Assembly (NCBI RefSeq): GCF_001514195.1
Contig: NZ_KQ948735.1
Coordinates: forward strand, 421,388-485,387
DNA: 64,000 nt
Reading direction: 5' to 3'
Source: Streptomyces griseorubiginosus
GTDB lineage: Bacteria; Actinomycetota; Actinomycetes; Streptomycetales; Streptomycetaceae
A program made the translations under genes and the position numbers. Under the pieces are notes generated by a model. It was given only the letters and a program-made list of their open reading frames with translations. It was not told where the DNA came from and searched no databases. Numbering within the stretch: position 1 is the stretch's first letter; every line of letters starts with the position of its first letter. Shown one piece after another: positions 24,254 to 30,939 of this stretch.

Positions 24254-25464
24254 CAGGAGCCTCCATCGTTGGTGAGCAGGTGGAGCAGCGGGCCGCCTGC
24301 GGGGAGCGGTTCCGCTCCCTCCCAGGCGCGGGCGAGCGCGCCGACGGTGCCGAGTTCGCCGACGAGGACCCCGCCGACCAGGCGGTCGTCGCGGACGACG
24401 ACCTTGCGGTAGGTGCCGCGGGTGGCGTCCGCGAGCTGGACGACGTCGTCGCCCGGCAGCGCCTCGGTCTCGCCGAACGCGGCCAGGTCGAAGGCGGTCT
24501 GTCCGGTGAGCGTGAGCCGCGTCAGTGAACGGGTGCCGGTGTAACGGGCGTTCGCGCGCCCGGCCAGCAACTCAGCCAGGGCATCCGCCTGTTCGAGAGC
24601 CGGGGTGGCGAGTCCGTAGACGGTGCCGTCGTGCTGGGCGCAGTCGCCGATGGCGTGGATGTGCGGGTCGGAGGTGCGCAGTTCGTCGTCCACGACGATG
24701 CCCTTGCGCACGTCCAGGCCGGCGGTCTGCGCGAGACCGACCCGGGGGTGGACCCCGCAGGCCAGGACCACGATCTCGGCGTCGAGCGTGTAACCGTCGG
24801 CCATCTCGACCGAGCGGACCGCGCCCCCGACACAGCGCACGTCCCGCACCCGCAGGTCGGTGTGGACCTCGACTCCGAGGTCCCCGAGGTGACGGCGGAC
24901 CAGCTTGGACGCGCTCGGGTCGAGCTGGCGCTCCATCAGCCGTTCGGACTGCTGGGCCAGGATCACCTGGGCACCGCGCTGGGCGAGCGCGCGGGCCGCG
25001 GAGACGCCGAGGAGCCCGCCGCCGATCACGACGGCCTTCACCCCCGGCCGGACCGCCTCGGACAGCCCCAGGCAGTCGTCCATGGTGCGGAACGCGTGCA
25101 CGCCCTTGGGCAGTTCGTGGTCCGCGGTGAACAGACCGCGCAGCGGCGGCAGCACCGGGTTGGAGCCGGTGGCCAGGACCAGCGTGTCGTATGCGATCTT
25201 CGAGCCGTCGGCGCACGCGACGGTCCGGGCCCCGCGGTCGATGCCGGTGACCCGGGCACGGGTCAGCGCGGCCGGCGCCGGGAGCGCGATCACGTCGGGG
25301 GTGTACCGCCCGGCCAGCACCTCGGCCAGGAGCACCCGGTTGTACGGGCGGTGCTCCTCCTCGCCGACGAGCGTCACGGGCGTGCCGAGCTCTCCGAGCC
25401 GCCGGGCGAGCCGTACGCCCGCGAGGCCGGCGCCGATCACCACCACACGCGTATTCGAGGTCAT
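24253..25464 (-). CDS. FAD-dependent NAD(P)H oxidoreductase, probable nitrate reductase electron donor
   Basis: A 403-residue pyridine nucleotide-disulfide-type flavoprotein: FAD motif VVVIGAGLAGVRLARRL at residue 8, RPYNRVLLAEVLAG, LVLATGSNPVLPP, NAD motif VVIGGGLLGVSAARAL near 150 and the FAD-ribityl motif HAIGDCAQ near 285. It resembles the NirB N-terminus and the NasB/NasC-type electron transfer subunits of assimilatory nitrate reductase. It is the first gene of the nir operon (its stop shares one base with the nirB start). nasA, 9 kb away, has no reductase domain or neighbour of its own, so this protein is the best candidate to feed it electrons; that is inference. Confidence 0.85.
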   Translation of the reverse strand: MTSNTRVVVIGAGLAGVRLARRLGELGTPVTLVGEEEHRPYNRVLLAEVLAGRYTPDVIALPAPAALTRARVTGIDRGARTVACADGSKIAYDTLVLATGSNPVLPPLRGLFTADHELPKGVHAFRTMDDCLGLSEAVRPGVKAVVIGGGLLGVSAARALAQRGAQVILAQQSERLMERQLDPSASKLVRRHLGDLGVEVHTDLRVRDVRCVGGAVRSVEMADGYTLDAEIVVLACGVHPRVGLAQTAGLDVRKGIVVDDELRTSDPHIHAIGDCAQHDGTVYGLATPALEQADALAELLAGRANARYTGTRSLTRLTLTGQTAFDLAAFGETEALPGDDVVQLADATRGTYRKVVVRDDRLVGGVLVGELGTVGALARAWEGAEPLPAGGPLLHLLTNDGGS

Positions 25465-25487
25465 GATGTCGAGCGTGCGTTGCGGGT

Positions 25488-25525
25488 GTTACCCGACCGC
25501 ATCGCGTCTGTTTCCCGTGAGGAAC
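25488..25525 (-). promoter_or_regulatory. GlnR-type box upstream of the nir operon
   Basis: On the minus strand four half-sites lie at exact 11-bp phase: GTTCC, GAAAC, GATGC and GTAAC, each separated by six bases. The GlnR consensus is gTnAC-n6-GaAAC repeats. Its inner edge is 23 bases from the start codon. PhoP boxes are also 11-bp direct repeats (GTTACCC and GTTTCCC read on the plus strand), so PhoP binding is the alternative. Confidence 0.65.
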
Positions 25526-25604
25526 GCTGCCCTCAGTCGGCACCGGCGCCGGGTGTGAGGGTTCGGCAGGGGCGCCGGGGGCGCGGTGTGAGGAGGCCCG
25601 CGCG

Positions 25605-25736
25605 CGGGTGGATGAGGCCGTGAGGGATCCGCGCGTGCGGGTGGATGCGGCCGTGAGGGTTCACCGCGTGCGGGTGGATGCGGCCGTGAGGGTTCCCCGC
25701 GTGCAGGTGGACGCGGCCGTGAGGGTTCCCCGCGTC
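25605..25736 (+). repeat. Intergenic 33-bp tandem repeat
   Basis: Four 33-bp units (starts 25605, 25638, 25671, 25704) share CGGGTGGATGCGGCCGTGAG and end in CGCGTG or CGCGTC; a decayed fifth follows. They fill much of the 318-bp space between the nir operon and the divergent TauE-type gene. The unit length is divisible by three, but I see no gene using it. Confidence 0.9.
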
Positions 25737-25782
25737 CAGGTAGGTGCAGGGCACACGAAGGGCGTCCCGTAGGGTCGCGATC

Positions 25783-26565
25783 ATGCCCGACATATCGCTG
25801 ACCACGGTCGTTCTCCTGTGCCTCGCGGCTCTCGCGGCCGGCTGGATCGACGCCGTGGTCGGCGGCGGGGGCCTCCTGCTGCTGCCGGTCCTGCTGCTCG
25901 GTCTGCCCGCGCACACCCCGGCCGCGCACGCGCTCGGCACCAACAAGGCGGTCGCCATCGTCGGCACCTCCGGGGCGGCGGTGACGTACGCCCGCAGGAC
26001 ACGGGTCGACGTACGGCTCGCCGTCCGCATCGGGATCGCGGCCCTCGCCGGCTCCTCGACGGGCGCGTTCCTCGCGGCCGGGATGAGCACGGAGGTGCTC
26101 AAGCCGCTGATCATGGTCGTGCTGCTGGGCGTCGCCGCCTTCGTGATCCTGCGCCCCGCCTTCGGCACCGCCCCCGCGACCGGCCCGGCCACCCGCCGCC
26201 AGGTCCTCGCCGCGATCGGCCTCGCCGGCCTCGGCATCGGGTTCTACGACGGTCTGATCGGCCCCGGCACCGGCACCTTCCTCGTCCTCACCCTCACCGC
26301 GGTCCTCCACCTGGACCTGGTGACCGCCTCCGCCACCGCGAAGATCGTCAATTGCTGTACCAACGCGGGAGCCCTCGCGATGTTCGCCTGGCAGGGTGCG
26401 GTCCTGTGGCAGCTCGCCGCGCTCATGGCGGTCTTCAACCTCGCCGGGGGCACCCTGGGCGCGCACACCGCGCTGAAGAAGGGCAGCGGTTTCGTCCGGG
26501 TCGTCCTGCTGACCGTCGTCTTCGCGCTGGTCGCGAATATTGCGTACGAACAGTGGCTCGCCTGA
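25783..26565 (+). CDS. TSUP (TauE/SafE) family anion transporter
   Basis: A 260-residue membrane protein with about eight helices, typical TSUP length. The N-terminal half-repeat has AAGWIDAVVGGGGLLLLP and ALGTNKA, and the second half mirrors it with GFYDGLIGPGTGTFLVL and SATAKIVNCCTNAGA, the duplicated signature of sulfite/sulfonate/organic anion exporters. TAGGGT seven bases before the ATG suggests a leaderless transcript. It is divergent from the nir operon and followed 15 bases later by a CPT-like kinase gene. Substrate unknown; a role with nitrite/sulfite metabolism is only positional. Confidence 0.87.
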   Translation: MPDISLTTVVLLCLAALAAGWIDAVVGGGGLLLLPVLLLGLPAHTPAAHALGTNKAVAIVGTSGAAVTYARRTRVDVRLAVRIGIAALAGSSTGAFLAAGMSTEVLKPLIMVVLLGVAAFVILRPAFGTAPATGPATRRQVLAAIGLAGLGIGFYDGLIGPGTGTFLVLTLTAVLHLDLVTASATAKIVNCCTNAGALAMFAWQGAVLWQLAALMAVFNLAGGTLGAHTALKKGSGFVRVVLLTVVFALVANIAYEQWLA

Positions 26566-26580
26566 CGTTACGGTGACGCG

Positions 26581-27126
26581 GTGACGACTCAGGTGATCGT
26601 GCTCAACGGCGGCTCCAGCTCCGGCAAGTCGGGCATCGCCCGGTGTCTCCAGGCGGTCCTGCCCGAGCCCTGGCTGGCCTTCGGGATCGACGGGTTCGTG
26701 GACTCGCTGCCGGCCGCGCTCCAGTCCTCGGACGAGGGCATCGACGTCGCGGCGGACGGCGGGGTGAGCGTCGGCGAGGAGTTCTCCCGGCTGGAGGCGG
26801 CCTGGCGGGCCGGGGTCGTCGCCACGGCATGGGCGGGTGCCCGGGTGATCGTCGACGACGTGTTCCTGGGCGGTGCGCACTCCCAGGAGCGGTGGCGCAA
26901 GAGCCTCGACGGCCTGGACGTGCTGTGGGTCGGCGTGCGCTGCGACGCCGAGGTCGCCGCGGGCCGGGAGATCGTGCGGGGCGACCGGGCGCGGGGGATG
27001 GCCGAGAAGCAGGCGGAGCTCGTCCACCGGGGCGTGGTCTACGACCTGGAGGTGGACACCACCCGCACCGAGGCCCTGGCGTGCGCGCGAACCATCGCGG
27101 AGGCGGTCGTCAGCGGCACCCCGTAA
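26581..27126 (+). CDS. Chloramphenicol phosphotransferase-like P-loop kinase
   Basis: A 181-residue nucleoside-kinase-like protein of the CPT family: P-loop [16 protein letters not shown] at residue 9, [11 protein letters not shown] following it as in CPT, and [10 protein letters not shown] as Walker B-like segment, ending [15 protein letters not shown] [11 protein letters not shown]. True CPT phosphorylates the primary hydroxyl of chloramphenicol in producers; the many paralogues in Streptomyces are uncharacterised. GTG 26581 is preceded by TACGGT plus six bases, suggesting leaderless transcription. Its stop is 16 bases from the convergent sortase gene. Confidence 0.82.
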   Translation: MTTQVIVLNGGSSSGKSGIARCLQAVLPEPWLAFGIDGFVDSLPAALQSSDEGIDVAADGGVSVGEEFSRLEAAWRAGVVATAWAGARVIVDDVFLGGAHSQERWRKSLDGLDVLWVGVRCDAEVAAGREIVRGDRARGMAEKQAELVHRGVVYDLEVDTTRTEALACARTIAEAVVSGTP

Positions 27127-27141
27127 GCATCGCGAGCCCCG

Positions 27142-27774
27142 TCAACGGCTCCCCGTCAGATGCGCGAACACCACCACGTTCCCCCGGTAACCGGTCGCGC
27201 GTGAGTAACCGCCGCCGCAGGTGATCACCCGCAGCTCGGGCCTGGCCGCCGCCCCGTACACCTTCTCGTCGGGGAAGCCCTTCGCGTCGTACACCTCGAC
27301 CGCGTCCACCGTGAACACCGCCACGCTGCCGTCGCGCCGGTCCACCTCGATCGCACTGCCCTTGCCGAGGGCGCCGAGGTCGTAGAAGACGGCGGGCCCC
27401 TCGGCGTTGTCCACGTGCCCGGCGACGATCGCGGTGCCCTTCTCACCGGGGGTGGTGCCGGCCTCGTACCAGCCGGCCAGGTTCTTCTTAGCGGCCGGCG
27501 GGACGTCGAGACTGCCGGTGCGGGTGAGGGCGAGGCCCATCAGGGGCGCGTCCACCCGGATCGAGGGGATGCGGATGCGGTCCGGCGGGGACGGCGGCAG
27601 CGCGGGCGCCGCGTCCCGTCCGGCGCCATCGCCCTGGGCGGAACGCGCCTGGGCGGCCGACGGCTGCGGCGGGGCGTGCGTCTCGTTGCCGCTGTGCAGC
27701 AGCCACGCGCCGCTGCACAGGGCCATCACGGTCACCCCGGCTATCGCGGTGTTCCCGAGTCCTCGGTTGCGCAC
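27142..27774 (-). CDS. Class F sortase
   Basis: A 210-residue membrane-anchored transpeptidase. An N-terminal helix (residues 9-26) and Pro-rich linker precede the sortase beta barrel (IRIPSIRVDAPLMGLAL from residue 68). Catalytic residues are visible: His in IVAGHVDN, Cys in RVITCGGGYSR and Arg in GYRGNVVVF. Class F enzymes are actinobacterial housekeeping-like sortases. GTG 27774 has GAGGAG six bases upstream. The next gene upstream encodes a secreted protein with a C-terminal membrane anchor, a usual genomic partner. Possible substrates in this window are the LAETG protein at 18840 and LADTG hydrolase at 55843, although those motifs are more typical of class E sortases. Confidence 0.9.
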   Translation of the reverse strand: MRNRGLGNTAIAGVTVMALCSGAWLLHSGNETHAPPQPSAAQARSAQGDGAGRDAAPALPPSPPDRIRIPSIRVDAPLMGLALTRTGSLDVPPAAKKNLAGWYEAGTTPGEKGTAIVAGHVDNAEGPAVFYDLGALGKGSAIEVDRRDGSVAVFTVDAVEVYDAKGFPDEKVYGAAARPELRVITCGGGYSRATGYRGNVVVFAHLTGSR

Positions 27775-27885
27775 AGGAGCTCCTCTACGGCCGGCCTGCC
27801 CGTCCCCCTCCGGGCCGCGAGGGGCGTCGGACCCGGAGGGGGAGGGGACATGCGGTACCGGCGGACGGACAGCGGAGGGTGTCCG

Positions 27886-28407
27886 TCACATCCCGTCGCC
27901 TCTCGCCCGGCGATGCAGGAGCCAGGTACCGCCCGCGGCGGCGACGGCAAGAGCCGCCACGCCGCCCGCGGTCTGCACGGGGTCGGGGCCGAGCGCGCCA
28001 CCGACCCCCGTCTTCACACTTCCCCTGGGATGCACCGGCTGCCGCTGCGAGGTCAGCGACACCACCAGGTCACCGGTCACCCGCCGCCCGCTCTGCGCGC
28101 AGGTCGCGACGATCTCGTACGTCCCCGGCTGCGCGCTCGGCGGCACCCGGAACCCTCCGGTCGTGTCGCCCCCGTGCGTGCTGGGCGCCAGCGTGAAGGG
28201 GCCCGCGCCGACCGCGCTCGCGTCGCCGGCCGCGGCACCGTCCTCCCCGCACGCCGCCGTGGTCACCGTGACCTGCCCGCCCGGCACCACCGAGGACGGG
28301 AGGATCTCCAGTCCCCCCGCGTCCCCGGCGTGGGCCGGCGCGCAGACGAGTCCCGCGGCGGCGACGGCGAGCGCGCTGCCGGTGAGCAGGCGGACGGTGG
28401 TGCGCAT
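27886..28407 (-). CDS. Secreted surface protein with C-terminal membrane anchor, sortase partner
   Basis: A 173-residue exported protein: signal peptide (residues 1-27, ending AHA), an Ig-like/beta-rich domain with LPSSVVPGGQVTVTTAACG and GTYEIVATCAQSGRRVTGDLVVSL (two cysteines likely bridged), then a short linker and a C-terminal helix (GGVAALAVAAAGGTWLL) with HRRARG tail. No LPxTG motif is seen, so it is probably held by the helix. It is transcribed just ahead of the class F sortase gene, a pairing seen in other streptomycetes. No biochemical role is known. Confidence 0.78.
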   Translation of the reverse strand: MRTTVRLLTGSALAVAAAGLVCAPAHAGDAGGLEILPSSVVPGGQVTVTTAACGEDGAAAGDASAVGAGPFTLAPSTHGGDTTGGFRVPPSAQPGTYEIVATCAQSGRRVTGDLVVSLTSQRQPVHPRGSVKTGVGGALGPDPVQTAGGVAALAVAAAGGTWLLHRRARGDGM

Positions 28408-28652
28408 GGTGCTCCCTCGAGCTCTCGGGTGGGGATCCCTGTGCCTTCGAGGTAAGTGGCAGTGGACCCGGACCGCTTCCTGAGAGGGCGTCAGAAATAC
28501 GGTGAATGGGTGTCAGATCTGCGCGCGGCCCGGTCGGTCGTCCGAAGTTTCAGCAGGTCACCGCCGTACGGCGGAGGTGTCGTGGGCGAGAAGCGGAAGG
28601 GTGCGGCACGCGCGTGTGAACGGGTGACGCTCCCGGCGCCGCGCACGCTTGA

Positions 28653-28670
28653 CCTCAACTTTGGTCGAGG
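28653..28670 (+). promoter_or_regulatory. SoxR-type operator
   Basis: CCTCAACTTTGGTCGAGG is an 18-bp inverted repeat (CCTCAAC / GTCGAGG, one mismatch in the arms) inside a promoter whose -35 is TTGACC at 28649. Streptomyces SoxR binds such CCTCAA..TTGAGG palindromes, and the S. coelicolor regulon includes an NADPH-dependent FMN reductase gene (SCO2478). Confidence 0.72.
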
Positions 28671-28686
28671 TATCAGGCTGTCCTCC

Positions 28687-29316
28687 ATGCAGACAGACAC
28701 CGCTCAGACAGACACCGCTCAGACGGACACCGCTCGCACGGGCATCGCTCACCCGGACACCGCTCCGCTTCGCGTCGTCCTCGTCATCGGCAGCAACCGG
28801 CACGGCCGCTTCGGCCCGGTCGTCGCCGACTGGCTCCTCGACCGGCTGCGCGACCGCGACGACCTGGTCGCCGAGGTCGTGGACGTGGCCGAGGCCGACC
28901 TGCCCATGTCGTTCGCCTCGCCTCCGGCGCCCTCCGCCGTCACCCCGAAACTCGCGTCGGCCGACGCGTTCGTCGTCCTCACCCCCGAGTACAACCACTC
29001 CTTCCCGGCGGGCCTGAAGAACCTCGTCGACTGGCACTTCACCGAGTGGCAGGCCAAGCCGGTGGCCCTCGTCTCCTACGGCGGCGTCTCGGGCGGGCTG
29101 CGGGCCGTGGAACACCTGCGCCAGGTCTTCGCCGAGCTCCACGCGGTGACGGTGCGGGACACGGTGAGCTTCCACAACGCCGGCTCGTCCTTCGAGGACG
29201 GCCGCCCGAAGGACCCCTCCGGCCCGGACGCGGCGGCGAAGACGATGCTGGACCAGCTGGTGTGGTGGGGCAGGGTGCTGAGGCAGGGGAGGACGGCGAT
29301 GCCCTACACCCGGTGA
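28687..29316 (+). CDS. NADPH-dependent FMN reductase (SoxR target type)
   Basis: A 209-residue flavodoxin-fold reductase: FMN phosphate loop VIGSNRHGRFG near residue 36, TPEYNHSFPAGLKNLVDW near 103 and SYGGVSGGLRAVEHLRQVF near 135, the pattern of FMN_red proteins that reduce quinones, azo dyes or FMN. Upstream is a SoxR-type operator, so it is probably induced by redox-cycling compounds. The first ~28 residues are odd: five pentapeptides (QTDTA three times, then RTGIA and HPDTA) from a 15-bp repeat precede the first strand and are not part of the fold. I chose ATG 28687; GTG or other starts inside the repeat would not give a better ribosome site. Confidence 0.88.
   Translation: MQTDTAQTDTAQTDTARTGIAHPDTAPLRVVLVIGSNRHGRFGPVVADWLLDRLRDRDDLVAEVVDVAEADLPMSFASPPAPSAVTPKLASADAFVVLTPEYNHSFPAGLKNLVDWHFTEWQAKPVALVSYGGVSGGLRAVEHLRQVFAELHAVTVRDTVSFHNAGSSFEDGRPKDPSGPDAAAKTMLDQLVWWGRVLRQGRTAMPYTR
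28690..28764 (+). repeat. In-frame 15-bp repeat in the reductase N-terminus
   Basis: Five 15-bp units begin directly after the start codon; the first three are CAGACAGACACCGCT (third with one change), the last two diverged. Confidence 0.9.
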
Positions 29317-29385
29317 GGCCCTGCACCCGGTGAAGTCCAACGCCCAGGGAGGCCGAACACCCGGTGAGGCCGAGCCGGACGCCCC

Positions 29386-30285
29386 TCAGTGCCCGGCGAG
29401 CGCCTCGTCGATCGCCCGCTGACCCACCTCCGCCAGGACCGGGTTCTTCCCGCCCCGGTAGTAGTGCACCGCGCCCACGCCCCAGCACAGGGCCCACGCG
29501 CGTCCCCGTTCCCAGGTGGCGTCGTCGAACTCCGCCGCCTCCCGGAACAGCCGGCGGCTCTCGCCGGTGAACACGGTCCACGCCGGCAGGGTGTCCGCCG
29601 TGGGTTCCCCGACGCCGAGGCAGCCGAAGTCGATGACGGCGGTGAGACGGCCGTCCACGGCGAGCAGGTTGCCGGGGAGGAGGTCGGCGTGCAGCCAGAC
29701 GGGCGCGCCGTCCCACCCGGGCAGTCGGCCGGCCTCGTCCGCGAGGGCGGTCGCCCCGTTCGCGTCCAGGAGGCCGGCGGCGCCGAGGTCCTGGATCGCC
29801 TCCCGGGTGCCGTCGTCGAAGAGGTGCAGGGGCCCGGGACGGTAGGAGGCCGGCCCGCCGGTCACGTCGACCGCCCGCAAAGCGGAGACGAACCGCCCCA
29901 ACTCCACCGCGGCGTGGGTGAGTTCGGTGAGCGGTGAGTCGTAGGCGTTGTCCCCGTCCAGCCACCGGTACACCCCCCAGGGCAGCGCGTACCCCCGGCC
30001 GGGTTCCCCCTTGGCCAACGGCTCCGGCACCGCCAGCGGAAGCCGGGGTGCCAGCAGGGGCAGCCACCGGTGCTCGAACTCCACCTGGTGCCCGCCGCCG
30101 GGCAACCGCGGCAGCCGTACGACCATGTCGTCCCCGAGCCGGAACATCGCGTTGTCCGTCCCGGCCGACTCGACGCGGGAGACGGGGAGTTCGCCCCAGC
30201 GCGGAAACTGGTCGGCGATCAGCCCGCGCACCAACTCCGCGTCGATGTCGAGCTCGTCGGCGTGCATCTTCGTGGGGGACGACAT
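29386..30285 (-). CDS. Aminoglycoside phosphotransferase-family kinase
   Basis: A 299-residue APH/CHK-fold small-molecule kinase. It shows NAMFRLGDDMVVRLPR (ATP-binding Lys/Arg region), the catalytic loop WLHADLLPGNLL (HxDxxxxN) and VIDFGCLGVGEPTAD (metal-binding Asp). The late YYRGGKNPVLAEVGQRAIDEAL matches APH-type kinases annotated as streptomycin- or macrolide-kinase-like; the natural substrate is unknown. ATG 30285 has GGAG four to five bases upstream. Upstream is a 32-bp tandem repeat array; three ACCCGGTGA-type short repeats lie between its 3' end and the convergent FMN reductase gene. Confidence 0.85.
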   Translation of the reverse strand: MSSPTKMHADELDIDAELVRGLIADQFPRWGELPVSRVESAGTDNAMFRLGDDMVVRLPRLPGGGHQVEFEHRWLPLLAPRLPLAVPEPLAKGEPGRGYALPWGVYRWLDGDNAYDSPLTELTHAAVELGRFVSALRAVDVTGGPASYRPGPLHLFDDGTREAIQDLGAAGLLDANGATALADEAGRLPGWDGAPVWLHADLLPGNLLAVDGRLTAVIDFGCLGVGEPTADTLPAWTVFTGESRRLFREAAEFDDATWERGRAWALCWGVGAVHYYRGGKNPVLAEVGQRAIDEALAGH

Positions 30286-30331
30286 GGGGCTCCGGGGGAG
30301 GGGGCGGGCATCGGCGGTGGAGCGTATCCAC

Positions 30332-30459
30332 GGGGAGGAGTCCGCTGCCATCGCTTTTCCCGTGGGGAGGCGTCCGCTGCCATCGCGTTTCTCGCGGGGA
30401 GGAGTCCGCTGCCATCGCGTTTCTCGCGGAGAGGAGTCCGCTGCCATCCCTTTTCCCCC
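30332..30459 (+). repeat. Intergenic 32-bp tandem repeat upstream of the kinase gene
   Basis: Four 32-bp units (starts 30332, 30364, 30396, 30428) share GAGTCCGCTGCCATCG and differ mainly at the ends. Read on the minus strand (the kinase sense), each unit carries an ATG (GCGATGGCAGCGGACTC) preceded by GAGAAAC- or GGGAAAA-like sequence. No spacers, so not CRISPR. Confidence 0.9.
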
Positions 30460-30514
30460 GCGGGAGGAACACTCTGCCCTCGCTCTCTCCCCCCCCCCCG
30501 GCCCCAGTGCGTGA

Positions 30515-30860
30515 TCAGCCCCCGCTGCCGGACGAGAAACCCTCCGCGAGCGTGCGATGCCGCCCCGCCGCCTGCCGGGCCTCGGCGGACGTGACCGGAG
30601 ACCCCGGCAGAGTGCCGATGCGCTCGATCTCGTCGGCGAAGCGCAGGTGCTCGGCGGGCGTGCTCCCGGCAGGCCAGACAGGTCACCCGGTCGGGCCGCG
30701 GCGAGGTCATGGCGTACGGCACCGTCAGCCCGCACCCGGTGTCGACGACGCTCGGCAGGTCCCCGGCGATCCCGAACGTGGCTGCGAGCATGGTGCGCAC
30801 GGCGGCCTCGCCACGCACCACCTTCACCTCGACATGGATGTGCGGATCGTCCACGCCCAC
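30515..30860 (-). pseudogene. Small cysteine-rich protein gene interrupted by a frameshift
   Basis: From GTG 30860 a coherent reading frame gives VDDPHIHVEVKVVRGEAAVRTMLA ... DTGCGLTVPYAM ... VTCLACREHA, a possible zinc-binding C..CLACREH pattern. It then turns into low-information Arg-rich sequence. In the next frame, from about 30655 down to the TGA at 30515, a sensible continuation reads EHLRFADEIERIGTLPGSPVTS and so on, about 45 residues. The break is near 30653-30658 (one base too many, or two lost). The intact product would be about 114 residues. It may be a recent mutation, a sequencing error or, less likely, recoding. Function unknown. Confidence 0.7.
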
Positions 30861-30884
30861 CTACCGTCTCGTTCCGTCACGGGT

Positions 30885-30913
30885 ACGGCCGCCCCGGACT
30901 CCGGGGCGGCCGT
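30885..30913. terminator. Terminator of the M4 protease gene
   Basis: Thirteen-bp perfect stem ACGGCCGCCCCGG / CCGGGGCGGCCGT with a three-base loop, 27 bases past the protease stop and just ahead of the frameshifted small gene. Confidence 0.8.
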
Positions 30914-30939
30914 GTCACACGTCGCAGGACGACGGATCG

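Noticed and set aside
25488..25525. PhoP (PHO) box at the nir operon
   Set aside because: GTTACCC and GTTTCCC fit partly, but the GTnAC/GAAAC pattern shared with nasA and the chelatase gene favours GlnR; kept only as an alternative.
30332..30459. CRISPR-like array
   Set aside because: Units are directly adjacent without spacers and no cas genes are present; it is a plain tandem repeat.
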